From: Frankia casuarinae
GTDB taxonomy: Bacteria > Actinomycetota > Actinomycetes > Frankiales > Frankiaceae
Reading direction: 5' to 3'
DNA length: 64,000 nt
Assembly (NCBI RefSeq): GCF_000013345.1
Contig: NC_007777.1
Coordinates: forward strand, 3,348,001-3,412,000
The position numbers were made by a program, and so were the translations under genes. Shown here piece after piece: positions 33,760-43,181 of this stretch. The stretch's first letter is position 1. Every line of letters starts with the position of its first letter. The notes under the pieces are model-generated. The model did not search any database. It saw only the letters and a program-made list of their open reading frames with translations, and was not told the DNA's origin.

Positions 33760-34181
33760 TCCGTCCACCTTCACGTTCACACCGAGTACTCGACACTGGA
33801 CGGGGCGGCTCGGCTGAAGGACATGCTCAAAGAGGTCTTCCGCCAGCAGATGCCGGCGGTCGCAATCACCGATCACGGCTACATGTACGGCGCCTACGAC
33901 TTCCACAAGCAGGCGACGGCGGCCGGCGTCAAGCCCATCATCGGCTGCGAGGCGTACGTCGCGCCGGAATCCCGCCCGCTCAAGCAGCGGGTGCGCCGCT
34001 GACGGTGGAGCGGCTGCGGGAGGTTCTCGGCGCCCCTCCCGGGCGGACGGAAGTGCACCTGCGGCTGCAGACCGCGAGCCGCACCACCGTGTTCCGGTTC
34101 GACGACGCGCATACGGTCCAGCGCACTCCGGCCCTCATGGGCGACCTCAAGGCCCTGCTCGGCGCCTCCGCCGTGGCCTGA
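33760..34181 (+). pseudogene. dnaE: Remnant of DNA polymerase III alpha: head joined to tail
   Basis: The first 80 codons read [20 protein letters not shown], then [22 protein letters not shown] and [14 protein letters not shown], which is the N-terminal PHP domain of DnaE. A stop follows at 34000-34002. In another frame the last 60 codons read [23 protein letters not shown] and then RTPALMGDLKALLG, matching the extreme C-terminus of DnaE. More than a thousand codons between are missing. An intact dnaE must be elsewhere in the genome; this looks like a second copy removed by one internal deletion. Confidence 0.88.
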
Positions 34182-34314
34182 GCGGCGCGGGACGGACCGG
34201 AGCATTCCCGCTACCGAGGATCCCGTCGGGGATACGGACATGCAACACCCGACACCGTTGCGGCAGCAGGTTTCCGGGGGACGATGAGCCCAGGTAACAA
34301 CCGGAGGATGCGCC

Positions 34315-35763
34315 GTGACGATCAGTCGACAGCCGGCGGAGCACGACCCTGCCGAAGCGACCATTCCGCGCCGGGAGCCGCAGTGGTCACCGAACGTGGC
34401 GCGGGCGACGCGCATCTTGTTCGAGAGCCTGATCGGGGACGACCCGCCGGTACGGATCGCGCTGTGGGACGGCTCGGTGCTGGGACCGGACACCACCACC
34501 CGGATCCTGGTCCGCTCGCCGGAGGCGCTGCGCCGCATTCTGTTCCGCCCGGGTGAGCTGGGCTTCGCGCGGGCCTTCGTCGCCGGGGAGATCGACGTCG
34601 AGGGGGACATCTTCGCCGCCCTCGCGGTGCGCCGAGGCATCGCCGGTGCCGGCTCGCGGCTGACCGGCGCGACCGCCCGCGCCGCCGCGACCCTGCTGCG
34701 CGAACTCGGCCCGCGCATGCCGGCCCCGCCGCCCGAGGAGGCCCGGCTGCGCGGCCGGCAGCACACCCGGGACCGGGACGCGGCGGCGATATCCCATCAC
34801 TACGACGTGTCCAATGCGTTCTACCGCCTCATCCTCGGCCCGACGATGACCTATTCCTGCGGGGTGTGGGAATCGGAGCAGGTCGGCCTGGACGCCGCCC
34901 AGAACGCCAAGCACGAGCTGGTCTGCCGCAAGCTGGGCCTGCGTCCCGGCGAGCGGTTGCTGGACATCGGCTGCGGCTGGGGCAGCATGCTGATCCACGC
35001 CGCCCGCCACCACGGGGTCCGCGGCGTGGGGGTGACCATCTCGGTGGAACAGGCCACGCAGGCCCGCCGCCTCGTCGCCGAGGCGGACCTCGCCGACGTC
35101 ATCGAGATCCGCCTGCAGGACTACCGGGAAATCCCGGACGGCCCCTTCGACGCGATCAGTTCCATCGGCATGGTGGAACACGTCGGCCGGGCGATGCTCC
35201 CGACTTACTTCGACCAGTTGTACCGGCTGCTGCGCCCCGGGGGGCGCCTGCTCAACCACGGCATCTCGTTTCCCGGCGACCCCGCGGGGGCCCGCCGGGC
35301 CCGGCCCGGCCTCGGCCCGGTCCCGTTGCCGAGGGGACGCGACTTCCTCCAGCGCTACGTCTTCCCGGACGGGGAACTACACGAGATCGGGGTCATGGTC
35401 TCCCTGATGCAGGCGGCCGGTTTCGAGGCGCGCCACGTCGAGTCCCTGCGCGAGCACTACGCGCTGACCCTGCGGGCCTGGGTACGCCTGCTGGAGAAGA
35501 ACTGGCCGGCCGCGGTCGGCATGGTCGGGGCGGGTCGGGCCCGCGTCTGGCGGCTCTACATGGCCGGATCGGCGCTGAGCTTCGAGAGCGGGCGGACCCA
35601 GATCCACCAGACCCTCGCGGTCCGGCCGGACGCCGGCACCGCCGGCATGCCCCTGCGGCCCCGCTTCGAGTCGCCCACGACCGCACCGAGCCAGTCGACC
35701 GCACCGACGCCCACGACCGCACCGACGCCCACGACCGCACCGAGCCAGTCGACGGCCGGCTGA
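34315..35763 (+). CDS. Cyclopropane-fatty-acid synthase family SAM methyltransferase
   Basis: A 482-residue protein from GTG 34315 (ccggaggatgcgcc before it). An N-terminal about 130-residue domain (VRSPEALRRILFRPGELGFARAFVAGEIDVEGDIFAAL) precedes the methyltransferase: HYDVSNAFYRLILGPTMTYSCGVWE, SAM motif LLDIGCGWGSM (near residue 218-228) and SIGMVEHVG. These are the signatures of Cfa/CmaA enzymes, which transfer a methylene or methyl group from SAM to unsaturated membrane lipid acyl chains. The last 30 residues are a Thr/Pro/Ser tail of TTAPTP-type repeats from an 18-base minisatellite, unlikely to matter for catalysis. Confidence 0.9.
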   Translation: MTISRQPAEHDPAEATIPRREPQWSPNVARATRILFESLIGDDPPVRIALWDGSVLGPDTTTRILVRSPEALRRILFRPGELGFARAFVAGEIDVEGDIFAALAVRRGIAGAGSRLTGATARAAATLLRELGPRMPAPPPEEARLRGRQHTRDRDAAAISHHYDVSNAFYRLILGPTMTYSCGVWESEQVGLDAAQNAKHELVCRKLGLRPGERLLDIGCGWGSMLIHAARHHGVRGVGVTISVEQATQARRLVAEADLADVIEIRLQDYREIPDGPFDAISSIGMVEHVGRAMLPTYFDQLYRLLRPGGRLLNHGISFPGDPAGARRARPGLGPVPLPRGRDFLQRYVFPDGELHEIGVMVSLMQAAGFEARHVESLREHYALTLRAWVRLLEKNWPAAVGMVGAGRARVWRLYMAGSALSFESGRTQIHQTLAVRPDAGTAGMPLRPRFESPTTAPSQSTAPTPTTAPTPTTAPSQSTAG

Positions 35764-35821
35764 CCCGGCTATGCCGCCCGGGAGCCCGCCCGGGAGCGGC
35801 GTCTACGATCGGAAGCGACGC

Positions 35822-37513
35822 CTATGCCCCGGGAGCGGCGGAGTCCGCCACCGTACGGTCGGACCCTTCGGTGCCGACGCTCTCGGCCCGCCCGGCGACC
35901 GCGTCCCCGGCCGTTGACGATCCGACCGTTGACGATTCAGGCATCGACGGCGCAGCGTCCCGGCGCAGCACCACCACGACGGCGATGGCCGTGACCGCCA
36001 TGACCGTCATGGCAATCAGGGCGGTCACCGACATCGCGTCGACGTAGCATTCCTGTGCCACCCGCAGCAGCATGTCGCCAAGACCACCCGGGTGGAGGCC
36101 GCCGGGGAGCCGGTGGGCGACCTCCACCGCACCGCCGAGGGTCTCCCGCGCCGCGTCGACCGCGATCGTGGGCAGGCCGGACGGTGCCCGCGTCGGCACC
36201 TCGTTCCGGTAGACGGCGGTGGCGATGCTGCCGAGAACGGCGACCCCGAGCGCGCCCCCGAACTCGATGGCCGACTCGGACAGGGCGGAGGCCGAACCCG
36301 CCCGTTCGGGTGGGGCGTTGCCGAGCACGACGTCGGTGCAGATCGTGAGGACGACACCGACCCCGCTGATCAGCACGGCATAGGCGCCGAGCAGCACCGG
36401 CAGACCCCCGGAGACGCCGAGCCGACTGGCGATGCCGAATCCCAGCGCGGTGACGACCAGCCCCGCGCCAAGCGCGCCGCCCAGCCGCAGCAGCCGCAGC
36501 AGCCGGGGGGCGGCCAGCACAGAGATAATCATTGCGGTCGCCGGCAACATCGTCCACAGTCCGGCGACCAGCGGGGTCAGGCCCGCCACGAGCTGCAGGT
36601 ACTGAGTGGCGAAGAAGCTGAACCCGACGAGGGCGAACAGGGCGAGGGCGTTGACGGCCAACGCCGTGCGCACGGCACGGGACGCGAACAACCGCGGATC
36701 GATCAGCGGTTGGTCGACCCGGCGCTGCCGGACCACAAGGAGGCCACCCAGGATCACACCGACGACGAAGGCGGTCATCGGAACGGCGGTCCAGCCGTGT
36801 TCGGCGATGCGCTTCATGCCGTAGACCGCGCTGAGGACGGCGGCGAGGGAGAGCCCGGCGCTGGTCAGGTCGAAGCGGCCGGGACGCGGATCCCGGAACT
36901 CGGGCAGGAACGCGAGACCCAGCACCAGCAGCAGGAGCATCACCGGCACATTGATCAGGAAGACGGCACCCCACCAGAAGTGCTCCAGCAGGAAGCCGCC
37001 GAGCAGCGGTCCCAGCGCGACACCGCCGGAGAAGCTCGCCGTCCAGATGGCGACGGCGACGCGCCTCTGGTCCGGATCGACGAACAGGACCCGGATGAGC
37101 CCGAGGGTCGACGGCATCAGGGTGGCACCGGCGGCGCCCATCGCCGCCCGGGCGAGGATCAGCATGACCGGGCCGGTGGCGTAGGCGGCGAGTACCGACG
37201 CGGTTCCGAACACGGCCGCGCCGTAGAGCAGGAGCCGGCGACGCCCGATCCGGTCGCCGACCGTCCCCATCGTGATCAGCAGGCCGGCGAGCACGAAGGA
37301 GTAGATGTCGACGATCCAGAGCAGTTGGGCGCCGCTCGGGGCGAGGCGTGCGGTGATGAACGGCAGGGCGAAGTACAGCACGGTCACGTCGATCGACAGC
37401 AGCAGGCAGGGCAGGGCGAGTACGGCGAGACCGGCCCATTCCCGGCGGCCGGCCCGTCGTGTGCCGGGGGTCGGCCGCATCCCGGGCATCGGTTGCATCA
37501 CCAGGTCTGGCAT
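35822..37513 (-). CDS. MFS drug transporter, DHA2 (14-helix) family
   Basis: A 563-residue transporter with about 14 hydrophobic helices. Motif A GTVGDRIGRRRLLL lies after the second helix; motif C-like GGVALGPLLGGFLL follows in helix 5; the layout is that of EmrB/QacA drug:proton antiporters. The ATG at 37513 is chosen because the frame upstream lacks hydrophobic sequence and runs into intergenic DNA. The C-terminal 50 residues are Ser/Thr/Ala/Glu-rich and cytosolic. The gene is convergent with the cyclopropane synthase gene and has no regulator beside it. Confidence 0.9.
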   Translation of the reverse strand: MPDLVMQPMPGMRPTPGTRRAGRREWAGLAVLALPCLLLSIDVTVLYFALPFITARLAPSGAQLLWIVDIYSFVLAGLLITMGTVGDRIGRRRLLLYGAAVFGTASVLAAYATGPVMLILARAAMGAAGATLMPSTLGLIRVLFVDPDQRRVAVAIWTASFSGGVALGPLLGGFLLEHFWWGAVFLINVPVMLLLLVLGLAFLPEFRDPRPGRFDLTSAGLSLAAVLSAVYGMKRIAEHGWTAVPMTAFVVGVILGGLLVVRQRRVDQPLIDPRLFASRAVRTALAVNALALFALVGFSFFATQYLQLVAGLTPLVAGLWTMLPATAMIISVLAAPRLLRLLRLGGALGAGLVVTALGFGIASRLGVSGGLPVLLGAYAVLISGVGVVLTICTDVVLGNAPPERAGSASALSESAIEFGGALGVAVLGSIATAVYRNEVPTRAPSGLPTIAVDAARETLGGAVEVAHRLPGGLHPGGLGDMLLRVAQECYVDAMSVTALIAMTVMAVTAIAVVVVLRRDAAPSMPESSTVGSSTAGDAVAGRAESVGTEGSDRTVADSAAPGA

Positions 37514-37676
37514 GCGCCGACTATGGCGCGGACCGGCGCCCGGCGCCGGGGCCCAGTCCTGGATGCGGCGAGATGCGACAACGCACCGGGACGGCGGAAC
37601 CTCCGGACGCCCCGATCCGCCGTGACCAGCCGCGTTGTTCCGCATCGTCGAGAAAACCCCATCGGGTCCATGAGGC

Positions 37677-37740
37677 GAGACGGCAGCACGGCAGCACGGC
37701 GAGACGGCAGCACGGCAGCACGGCGAGACGGCAGCACGGC
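37677..37740. repeat. 24-bp tandem repeat, 2.7 copies
   Basis: The unit begins gagacggcagcacggcagca and is itself made of gcagcacg sub-repeats. It lies between the 5' end of the MFS gene and the 3' end of the aldehyde dehydrogenase gene, in untranslated DNA. Confidence 0.9.
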
Positions 37741-37759
37741 ACCCGTCTCAGTCGGAACG

Positions 37760-39445
37760 TCACGGGTCCGACAGGCGGAAGGACAGGTCGGCCGGGGGCA
37801 CGGCCGTGTCGAGTTGGGCCTTCTGCAACCTGCCGGAGTAGTCCCAGTTCATCGACTGCCATCGGGTGACCTGGTCGAGGACCCAGCGACCGGACTGGCG
37901 GCTTCCGTTACCGGACCGCCCGTTGCCACCGAAGGGCAGGTGGGCCTCCGCGCCCGACGTCGAGGAGTTGACGCTGACCATCCCGGCCCGCACCCCCCGC
38001 CGGAACCGGAACGCGCTCGCCGCATCGCCGGTGTAGATCGACGACGACAGCCCGTAGCCGGGCAGGTTCGCCAGGTCGATGGCCTCGTCGAGGCTGCGGT
38101 AGGTGGTAACGCCGATGATCGGACCGAACGTCTCCTCGCGGAACACCTCGTCGTCCGGGCGCACGCCGTCGAGCACCACCGGGTGGTAGTACAGCCCGGA
38201 GTCGGGATCGCCGACGAAGCCGCGACGCGGTCCGCCCGGCCACCTTCCCGGCCCTGCCGGTGTCAACGGCGTCGATGAACCGGCCGACGTCCCGAAACCG
38301 GCCGACGTGATCCGTCCCACCGCGGTGGACCCGAAGATCCGGTGATGGTCCCGGATCAGGTCGAGATGGTCGGCGAACCCGGCCGCGAACCGGGCGTCGA
38401 GCAGCGGCCCGTACAGCACGTCCCGGGTCGGATCGCCGACGACCGCCGCGGACACGGCGGCGTCGAGCCGACGCACGAACTCGGCGTGCACCGACTCGTG
38501 CACGATCGCCGTACCCAGCGAGGTGCACCGCTGCCCGGCGGTGCCGAACCCGGCGAACACCGCCGCTTCGACGGCGGCGTCGAGATCGGCGTCGGGCGCA
38601 ACGACCATCGGGTTCTTCCCGCCGAGTTCCAGGCACGGCGACTGCAGGTACCGGCCGCACAGGGCGCCGATGAACCGGCCGACCTCGGTGGATCCGGTGA
38701 AGCCGACCTTGTCGACGACGCCGGCCGCCAGCGCCCGCTCCAGCCCGAGCGACGTCGCCGCGCCGTCGGCGGGCACGAGGTTCACCGCGCCGGCGGGAAC
38801 CCCGGCGGCGGCCATCAGCTCGACCAGGGCCTGCGCGCAGGCCGCCGCGTACTCGGCAGGCTTCCAGACCACGGTGTCGCCGGCGAGCAGGGCCGGCACG
38901 ATGTACCAGGACGGCACCGCCACCGGGAAGTTCCCCGCTGTTATCACCATCATCACCCCGACCGGCTCCCGGAAGGTGAACAGCTGCTTGTCCGGCATCT
39001 CGGAGGGAACGGTCTCGCCGTAAAGCCGGCGTCCCTCGCCGCGGAAGAACTCGCAGGTGTCGATGATCTCCTGGACCTCGCCGCGAGCCTCGGCCGCCGG
39101 TTTGCCGATCTCCCGGGTGACGAGCCGGGCGAGCGCGGCGGCGTTGTCCGCGACGAGCCGGCCGAGATTGCCGATCACGCTTCCCCGGACCGGGGCCGGC
39201 ACGTCTGCCCAGGTGCGCTGGGCGTCACGGGCCGCCACCGCGGCGGCAAGGATCGTCTCCGGGCCGGCCAGCTCGACCTCGGCGACCACGTCGTCGAGCC
39301 GGGCCGGGTTGGTCGAGGGCACCGTCCGGACCGGGGTGAGCTCCGCTTCGGCCGCGCCGGGCGGCGCGCACCCGTCCCGCGGACGTCCGTCCCGCGGACG
39401 TCCGCCAATGAGCGCACCAACCCGCCGTGGCCGTACCAGCGTCAT
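37760..39445 (-). CDS. Aldehyde dehydrogenase, probable alpha-aminoadipate-semialdehyde dehydrogenase
   Basis: A 561-residue NAD(P)-dependent aldehyde dehydrogenase. Catalytic Glu in CLELGGKNP (near residue 273), nucleophile Cys in FGTAGQRCTS (near 307), and the cofactor region GFTGSTEVGR. The ATG overlaps the stop of the lysine 6-aminotransferase gene (ATGA), so the two are translated together; the pair would convert L-lysine to alpha-aminoadipate semialdehyde and then to alpha-aminoadipate. The N-terminal 40 residues and an insert near 385-420 (GTSAGSSTPLTPAGPG) are extra and low-complexity. The substrate is inferred from the neighbour. Confidence 0.88.
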   Translation of the reverse strand: MTLVRPRRVGALIGGRPRDGRPRDGCAPPGAAEAELTPVRTVPSTNPARLDDVVAEVELAGPETILAAAVAARDAQRTWADVPAPVRGSVIGNLGRLVADNAAALARLVTREIGKPAAEARGEVQEIIDTCEFFRGEGRRLYGETVPSEMPDKQLFTFREPVGVMMVITAGNFPVAVPSWYIVPALLAGDTVVWKPAEYAAACAQALVELMAAAGVPAGAVNLVPADGAATSLGLERALAAGVVDKVGFTGSTEVGRFIGALCGRYLQSPCLELGGKNPMVVAPDADLDAAVEAAVFAGFGTAGQRCTSLGTAIVHESVHAEFVRRLDAAVSAAVVGDPTRDVLYGPLLDARFAAGFADHLDLIRDHHRIFGSTAVGRITSAGFGTSAGSSTPLTPAGPGRWPGGPRRGFVGDPDSGLYYHPVVLDGVRPDDEVFREETFGPIIGVTTYRSLDEAIDLANLPGYGLSSSIYTGDAASAFRFRRGVRAGMVSVNSSTSGAEAHLPFGGNGRSGNGSRQSGRWVLDQVTRWQSMNWDYSGRLQKAQLDTAVPPADLSFRLSDP

Positions 39446-40944
39446 GACGATCCCCCATCCGGTCCACCGGGTCCATCCGGCCTATCTAATCCGCCCGGCC
39501 CATCGGATCCGCCCAGCCCGTCCAATCCACCACCCGGCAGTCCGTCGAGGACCCGGCCGAGGGCCGCGATCCCGGCGGCGAGCTGCTCGGCGCTCACCGT
39601 CAGCGCCGGTCGGAACCGGATGGCCCGTTCCCCGGCGGGCAGCGCGAGGACTCCCTCGCGCACCCGCAGCCGCCGCAGCACCTCGTCCCGGACGGCGCTG
39701 CCCGGCAGGTCCACCGCGCAGAGCAGACCGCGCCCACGGGGATTACGCAGCAGCCGGGAGTGGCGGGCCGCGAGCTCCGTCAGCCCGGCAAGCATGCCCA
39801 CGCCGAGCTCGCCGGCCCGGGCCATGAGCCCCTGTGCCTCGATAATCTCCAGGATGCGGGTGGCGCGGACCATGTCCACCAGGCCACCACCCCAGGTGGA
39901 GTTGATCCGCCCGGGCACGCGGAAGACGTTGTCGGCGACCTCGTCGACCCGCCGGCCGGCCATCACCCCGCCGAGCTGGACCTTCTTACCGAACGCGACG
40001 ACGTCCGGGCGCAGGCCGAGCTGCTGGTAGGCCCACGCCGAGCCGGTGGCGCCGACACCGGTCTGCACCTCGTCGAGCACGAACAGCGCGTCGTGGCGCC
40101 GGCAGAGCGCGGCCATCGCGGCCAAGAACTCGGCCCGCAGGTGGTTGTCCCCGCCCTCGCTCTGGATCGGTTCGGCCAGAAAGCAGGCGATGTCGTGGGG
40201 ATGGGCGGCGAAGGCGGCCTCGGCCTGGCCGAGCGCGACACGTTCCGCGGCAATCACGGCGTCGAGGGCCGGCCCCACGCAGGGAAACATCATCGCCGGG
40301 CAGTCAATGCGCGGCCAGTCGAAGACGGGGAAACGCTCGGTCTTGACCGGATCGGTGTTCGTGACCGAGAGGGTGTAGCCGCTGCGTCCGTGGAAGGCGT
40401 TCCGCAGGTGCAGAACCCGACGGCCGAGCGCCGCGGGACGGCCGTGTGCCGCGTTGTGCCGGCTCTTCCAGTCGAAGGCGCACTTGAGCGCGTTCTCCAC
40501 CGCCAGGGCCCCGCCCTCGACGAAGAACAGATGCGGCAACTGCGGATCGCCGAGGACCCGGGCGAAGGTCCGCACGAACTCGGCGTAGGCGACGGTGGCG
40601 ACGTCCGGATTCGCCGGCTTGTTGACCGCCACCCGGCCCAGCCGGGCGACGAAGCCCGCGTCGTTGACGAGGTCCGGCGGGTTGATCCCGAGCGGCGCCG
40701 AGGCGAAGAAGCTGTAGAGGTCGAGATAGCGCCGCCCATCACGGGCGTCGACGAGCACGCTGCCGCGGCTCATCGCCAGGTCGCAGACGAGGTCGAAGCC
40801 GTCGACGAGGACGTGACGACCGAGCGTGCTCAGCACTGCGTCCGCCGCTAGCCCCTCCGCCGGCATCGCGTCCGCCGACCGGGCACCGGACGCAGACACC
40901 TGGGCTGACCGCAAGGGCTGGGCTGACCGCAAGGGGACGACCAT
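39442..40944 (-). CDS. lat: L-lysine 6-aminotransferase
   Basis: A 500-residue class III PLP aminotransferase. I start at ATG 40944, preceded by the strong ggaggagagcggg. The sequence from HVLVDGFDLVCDLAMSRGSVLVDARDGRRYLDLYSFFASAPLGINPP in broken form, FFVEGGALAVENALKCAFDWKSRHN, and the catalytic Lys in VVAFGKKVQLGGVMAG are those of the lysine epsilon-aminotransferases, known from beta-lactam producers and from persistence-linked Rv3290c of Mycobacterium. It moves the epsilon-amino group of lysine to 2-oxoglutarate. First gene of a two-gene operon with the aldehyde dehydrogenase. The N-terminus carries a duplicated PLRSAQ. Confidence 0.92.
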   Translation of the reverse strand: MVVPLRSAQPLRSAQVSASGARSADAMPAEGLAADAVLSTLGRHVLVDGFDLVCDLAMSRGSVLVDARDGRRYLDLYSFFASAPLGINPPDLVNDAGFVARLGRVAVNKPANPDVATVAYAEFVRTFARVLGDPQLPHLFFVEGGALAVENALKCAFDWKSRHNAAHGRPAALGRRVLHLRNAFHGRSGYTLSVTNTDPVKTERFPVFDWPRIDCPAMMFPCVGPALDAVIAAERVALGQAEAAFAAHPHDIACFLAEPIQSEGGDNHLRAEFLAAMAALCRRHDALFVLDEVQTGVGATGSAWAYQQLGLRPDVVAFGKKVQLGGVMAGRRVDEVADNVFRVPGRINSTWGGGLVDMVRATRILEIIEAQGLMARAGELGVGMLAGLTELAARHSRLLRNPRGRGLLCAVDLPGSAVRDEVLRRLRVREGVLALPAGERAIRFRPALTVSAEQLAAGIAALGRVLDGLPGGGLDGLGGSDGPGGLDRPDGPGGPDGGSS

Positions 40945-41366
40945 CCCGCTCTCCTCCCCCGGACCACTTTCATCCGGATCCCGTCGCCATCCCACGAGCC
41001 GTCTCGGCGACGTCGATCTTCTTACGAAAATATCCCTGCAAGATTACGCTACAACCTCTAATTCTTTCGTTCCATACCAAGCATTGGACAAATCTTCGCG
41101 CGAAGGTCGTCAGGGCGTAGCGGCGACGCGTCAACCACACCGCGAGCGGCGCGTCGACCACACCGCACACATAAAGTGGCGGACACTTGACACAGAGCGA
41201 AGGCAACGCCGTCAGATGAGTGCAGGGGACGGCACGGGAGACAATCGGCGCATCTCCACCCCGCACCGTCGCGAGGTGCGCCGGAACCGCCGGGCCACCC
41301 CGACACCCGGGCCACCCCGACACCCGGGCTACCCCGACACCCGACGACGGAGAGAAGGCAAGCGGC
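40945..41366. other. Divergent promoter region with a 17-bp repeat
   Basis: About 420 bases between the divergent lat and Ser/Thr kinase genes, with an AT-richer patch near 41015-41100 that is likely to hold promoters. The 17-base unit ccgggccaccccgacac is repeated three times at 41290-41343, just upstream of the kinase start. A unit of 17 cannot be coding in all copies, which supports starting the kinase after it. Confidence 0.55.
41290..41343. repeat. 17-bp tandem repeat, three copies, kinase leader
   Basis: Unit ccgggccaccccgacac, three near-exact copies, ending 24 bases before the GTG start of the Ser/Thr kinase gene. Confidence 0.9.
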
Positions 41367-43181
41367 GTGCTGACGCCCCTGACCACGGACGATCCCCGAC
41401 GCATCGGCCCCTACCGGCTGGCGAACCGCATCGGCGCGGGTGGGATGGGCGTCGTCTACCTCGGTTTCGGCACCGACGGCAGGCCTGCGGCCGTGAAGGT
41501 GCCGTCGGCCGGACTCGCCGACGATCCCGAGTTCCGGTCCCGTTTCCGGCACGAGGTCGACGCGGCCCGCCGGGTCAGGGGCAGCGCCGTCGCCGCTGTG
41601 CTCGACGCCGACCTGACCGGGCAACGGCCGTGGATGGCCACGGAGTACGTCGAGGGCAGGAACCTGGCGGACGCGGTCGCCACCCGCGGCCAGCTCGACG
41701 ATCGACTGGTCCAGGGACTCGCCGTCGGTCTGGCCGACGCCCTGGTCGCGATCCATGCCGCCGGGGTGGTGCACCGCGACCTCAAACCGGCGAACATCCT
41801 GCTCACCTGGGACGGCCCGAAGGTCATCGACTTCGGCATCGCCCGCGCCGGGGACAACACGAGCCACACCCGGACGGGAATGCTGATCGGCACCCTGGTC
41901 TGGATGGCGCCCGAGCAGCTGCGCGGCGAGCGGGCCGGACCCGCGGCCGACATCTTCGCCTGGGGGGCCTGCGTCACCTTCGCCGCCGCCGGCCGGCCCC
42001 CCTTCCGGGGCGAACGGGCGGAGGCGATCGGCCTGCAGATCCTCACCGCGGAGCCCAACCTCGACGGGTTGCCCGCGTCCCTGGTCGGCGTCGTGCGGGC
42101 GGCCCTGGACAAGGAGCCGGCGCGCCGCCCCGCCGCCACCGAGCTGCTCGCCCGACTGGTCGGCCACGACGTCCGCTCCCCCGCCGAATCGGACCGGGCC
42201 AGCGAGACGGCGCTGGCCCGCTGGTGGTCGTTGCCGCCGACCCCGCCGGACGGCGAGGGTCCCCACGGGGGGTACCGCGACGCCGGCTACGGTCCCGATC
42301 CCGCCCACCACCGCGCGTCCGCCCACCACCGCGCGTCCGCCCACCACCGCGCGTCCGCCCCGCCGACCGTGAGCCACGGCGCTGACGGCTGGGAGGACGA
42401 CGGGTGGCGCGTCGGGTCGGGCAGAGGCGGGAGCGGGGGCGGCGGGCGGCGTGGAGCCGTCGTGGCGGTGGCCGCGCTGCTCGCGGTGCTGCTCAGCGGG
42501 GGCCTCGCGGCGGCCCTGGTGCTCAACCGTAGCGACGACACGCCCACCATCACGGGGTCGACGCCAGACCCGCTGGCGACGGCGGGGACGGCCGCCGGGA
42601 CGGCGGGGACGGCCGCCGGGACGACGGGTCCGTTGCAGGCCGCCGGGACGACGGGTCCGTTGCAGGCCGCCGGGACGACGGGTCCGTTGCAGGCCGCCGC
42701 GCCGCCCGCCACAACCGGGCCCGCATCGGCGCGGGCGCGGGCGTCGGCGTCAGCGAGCCCGACACCGGTGGCGACCACGGTGGCGACCACGGTGGCGACG
42801 CTGTCCGCCGCCGACGCCGCCGCCACGGTGCGCCGGAAGGGCTATGAGCCGGACATGAGCACCTACGCGGCCGACCGGCGACTGAACGTAGTGATCGGCA
42901 CCGGCCAGCCGGCCGGGGACACCCCCCGGCAGCTCGCCTTCGTCTTCGCCGACGGTGAGTACCGTGGCACGGACACGAAGGCACCCAGCGCGCGCATCAC
43001 CCTCCAGCGCCAGCGCAACGATCATGAGGTCGTGCTGCGCTATGCCACCTACGACCCGCGGGACCCGGTCGATGCCCCGTCGGGCCACGCCGACGTCCGC
43101 TTCCGCTGGACTGGCACAATCTTCTCCACCCTGGACAAGATTCCGCCGAGCGACCCGAATGTCTCCGGCAGCCGACGGTAG
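41367..43181 (+). CDS. Membrane Ser/Thr protein kinase 1 (Pkn-type) with extracytoplasmic domain
   Basis: A 604-residue kinase. The GTG at 41367 (agagaaggcaagcggc before it) aligns exactly with the ATG of the paralogue downstream: LTPLTTDDPRRIGPYRL against LTPLVDDDPRHVGPFTI. P-loop RIGAGGMGVVYLG, ATP-binding Lys in AAVKVP, catalytic HRDLKPANILL (near 136-146), DFGIARA and the APEQL motif are all present. One membrane helix spans about 362-386. Before it is a HHRASA triple repeat, after it a GTTGPLQAA triple repeat as linker, then a folded exterior domain of about 130 residues (from AADAAATVRRKGYEPDMSTY) that may sense a ligand. No PASTA repeats. Confidence 0.93.
   Translation: MLTPLTTDDPRRIGPYRLANRIGAGGMGVVYLGFGTDGRPAAVKVPSAGLADDPEFRSRFRHEVDAARRVRGSAVAAVLDADLTGQRPWMATEYVEGRNLADAVATRGQLDDRLVQGLAVGLADALVAIHAAGVVHRDLKPANILLTWDGPKVIDFGIARAGDNTSHTRTGMLIGTLVWMAPEQLRGERAGPAADIFAWGACVTFAAAGRPPFRGERAEAIGLQILTAEPNLDGLPASLVGVVRAALDKEPARRPAATELLARLVGHDVRSPAESDRASETALARWWSLPPTPPDGEGPHGGYRDAGYGPDPAHHRASAHHRASAHHRASAPPTVSHGADGWEDDGWRVGSGRGGSGGGGRRGAVVAVAALLAVLLSGGLAAALVLNRSDDTPTITGSTPDPLATAGTAAGTAGTAAGTTGPLQAAGTTGPLQAAGTTGPLQAAAPPATTGPASARARASASASPTPVATTVATTVATLSAADAAATVRRKGYEPDMSTYAADRRLNVVIGTGQPAGDTPRQLAFVFADGEYRGTDTKAPSARITLQRQRNDHEVVLRYATYDPRDPVDAPSGHADVRFRWTGTIFSTLDKIPPSDPNVSGSRR
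42300..42358 (+). repeat. 18-bp in-frame repeat in kinase 1 juxtamembrane region
   Basis: The unit gcccaccaccgcgcgtcc is present three times, encoding three HHRASA-type hexapeptides between the kinase domain and the membrane helix. Length is a multiple of three, so the frame survives changes in copy number. Confidence 0.9.
42618..42698 (+). repeat. 27-bp in-frame repeat in kinase 1 extracellular linker
   Basis: Three exact 27-base units encode three copies of GTTGPLQAA outside the membrane, between the membrane helix and the exterior domain. Copy-number change would lengthen or shorten the linker without breaking the frame. Confidence 0.92.

Noticed and set aside
41220-41366. Upstream start for kinase 1 at 41220
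   Set aside because: That start would translate through a 17-base repeat array, and the alignment with kinase 2 fits the GTG at 41367, which also has a ribosome binding site.
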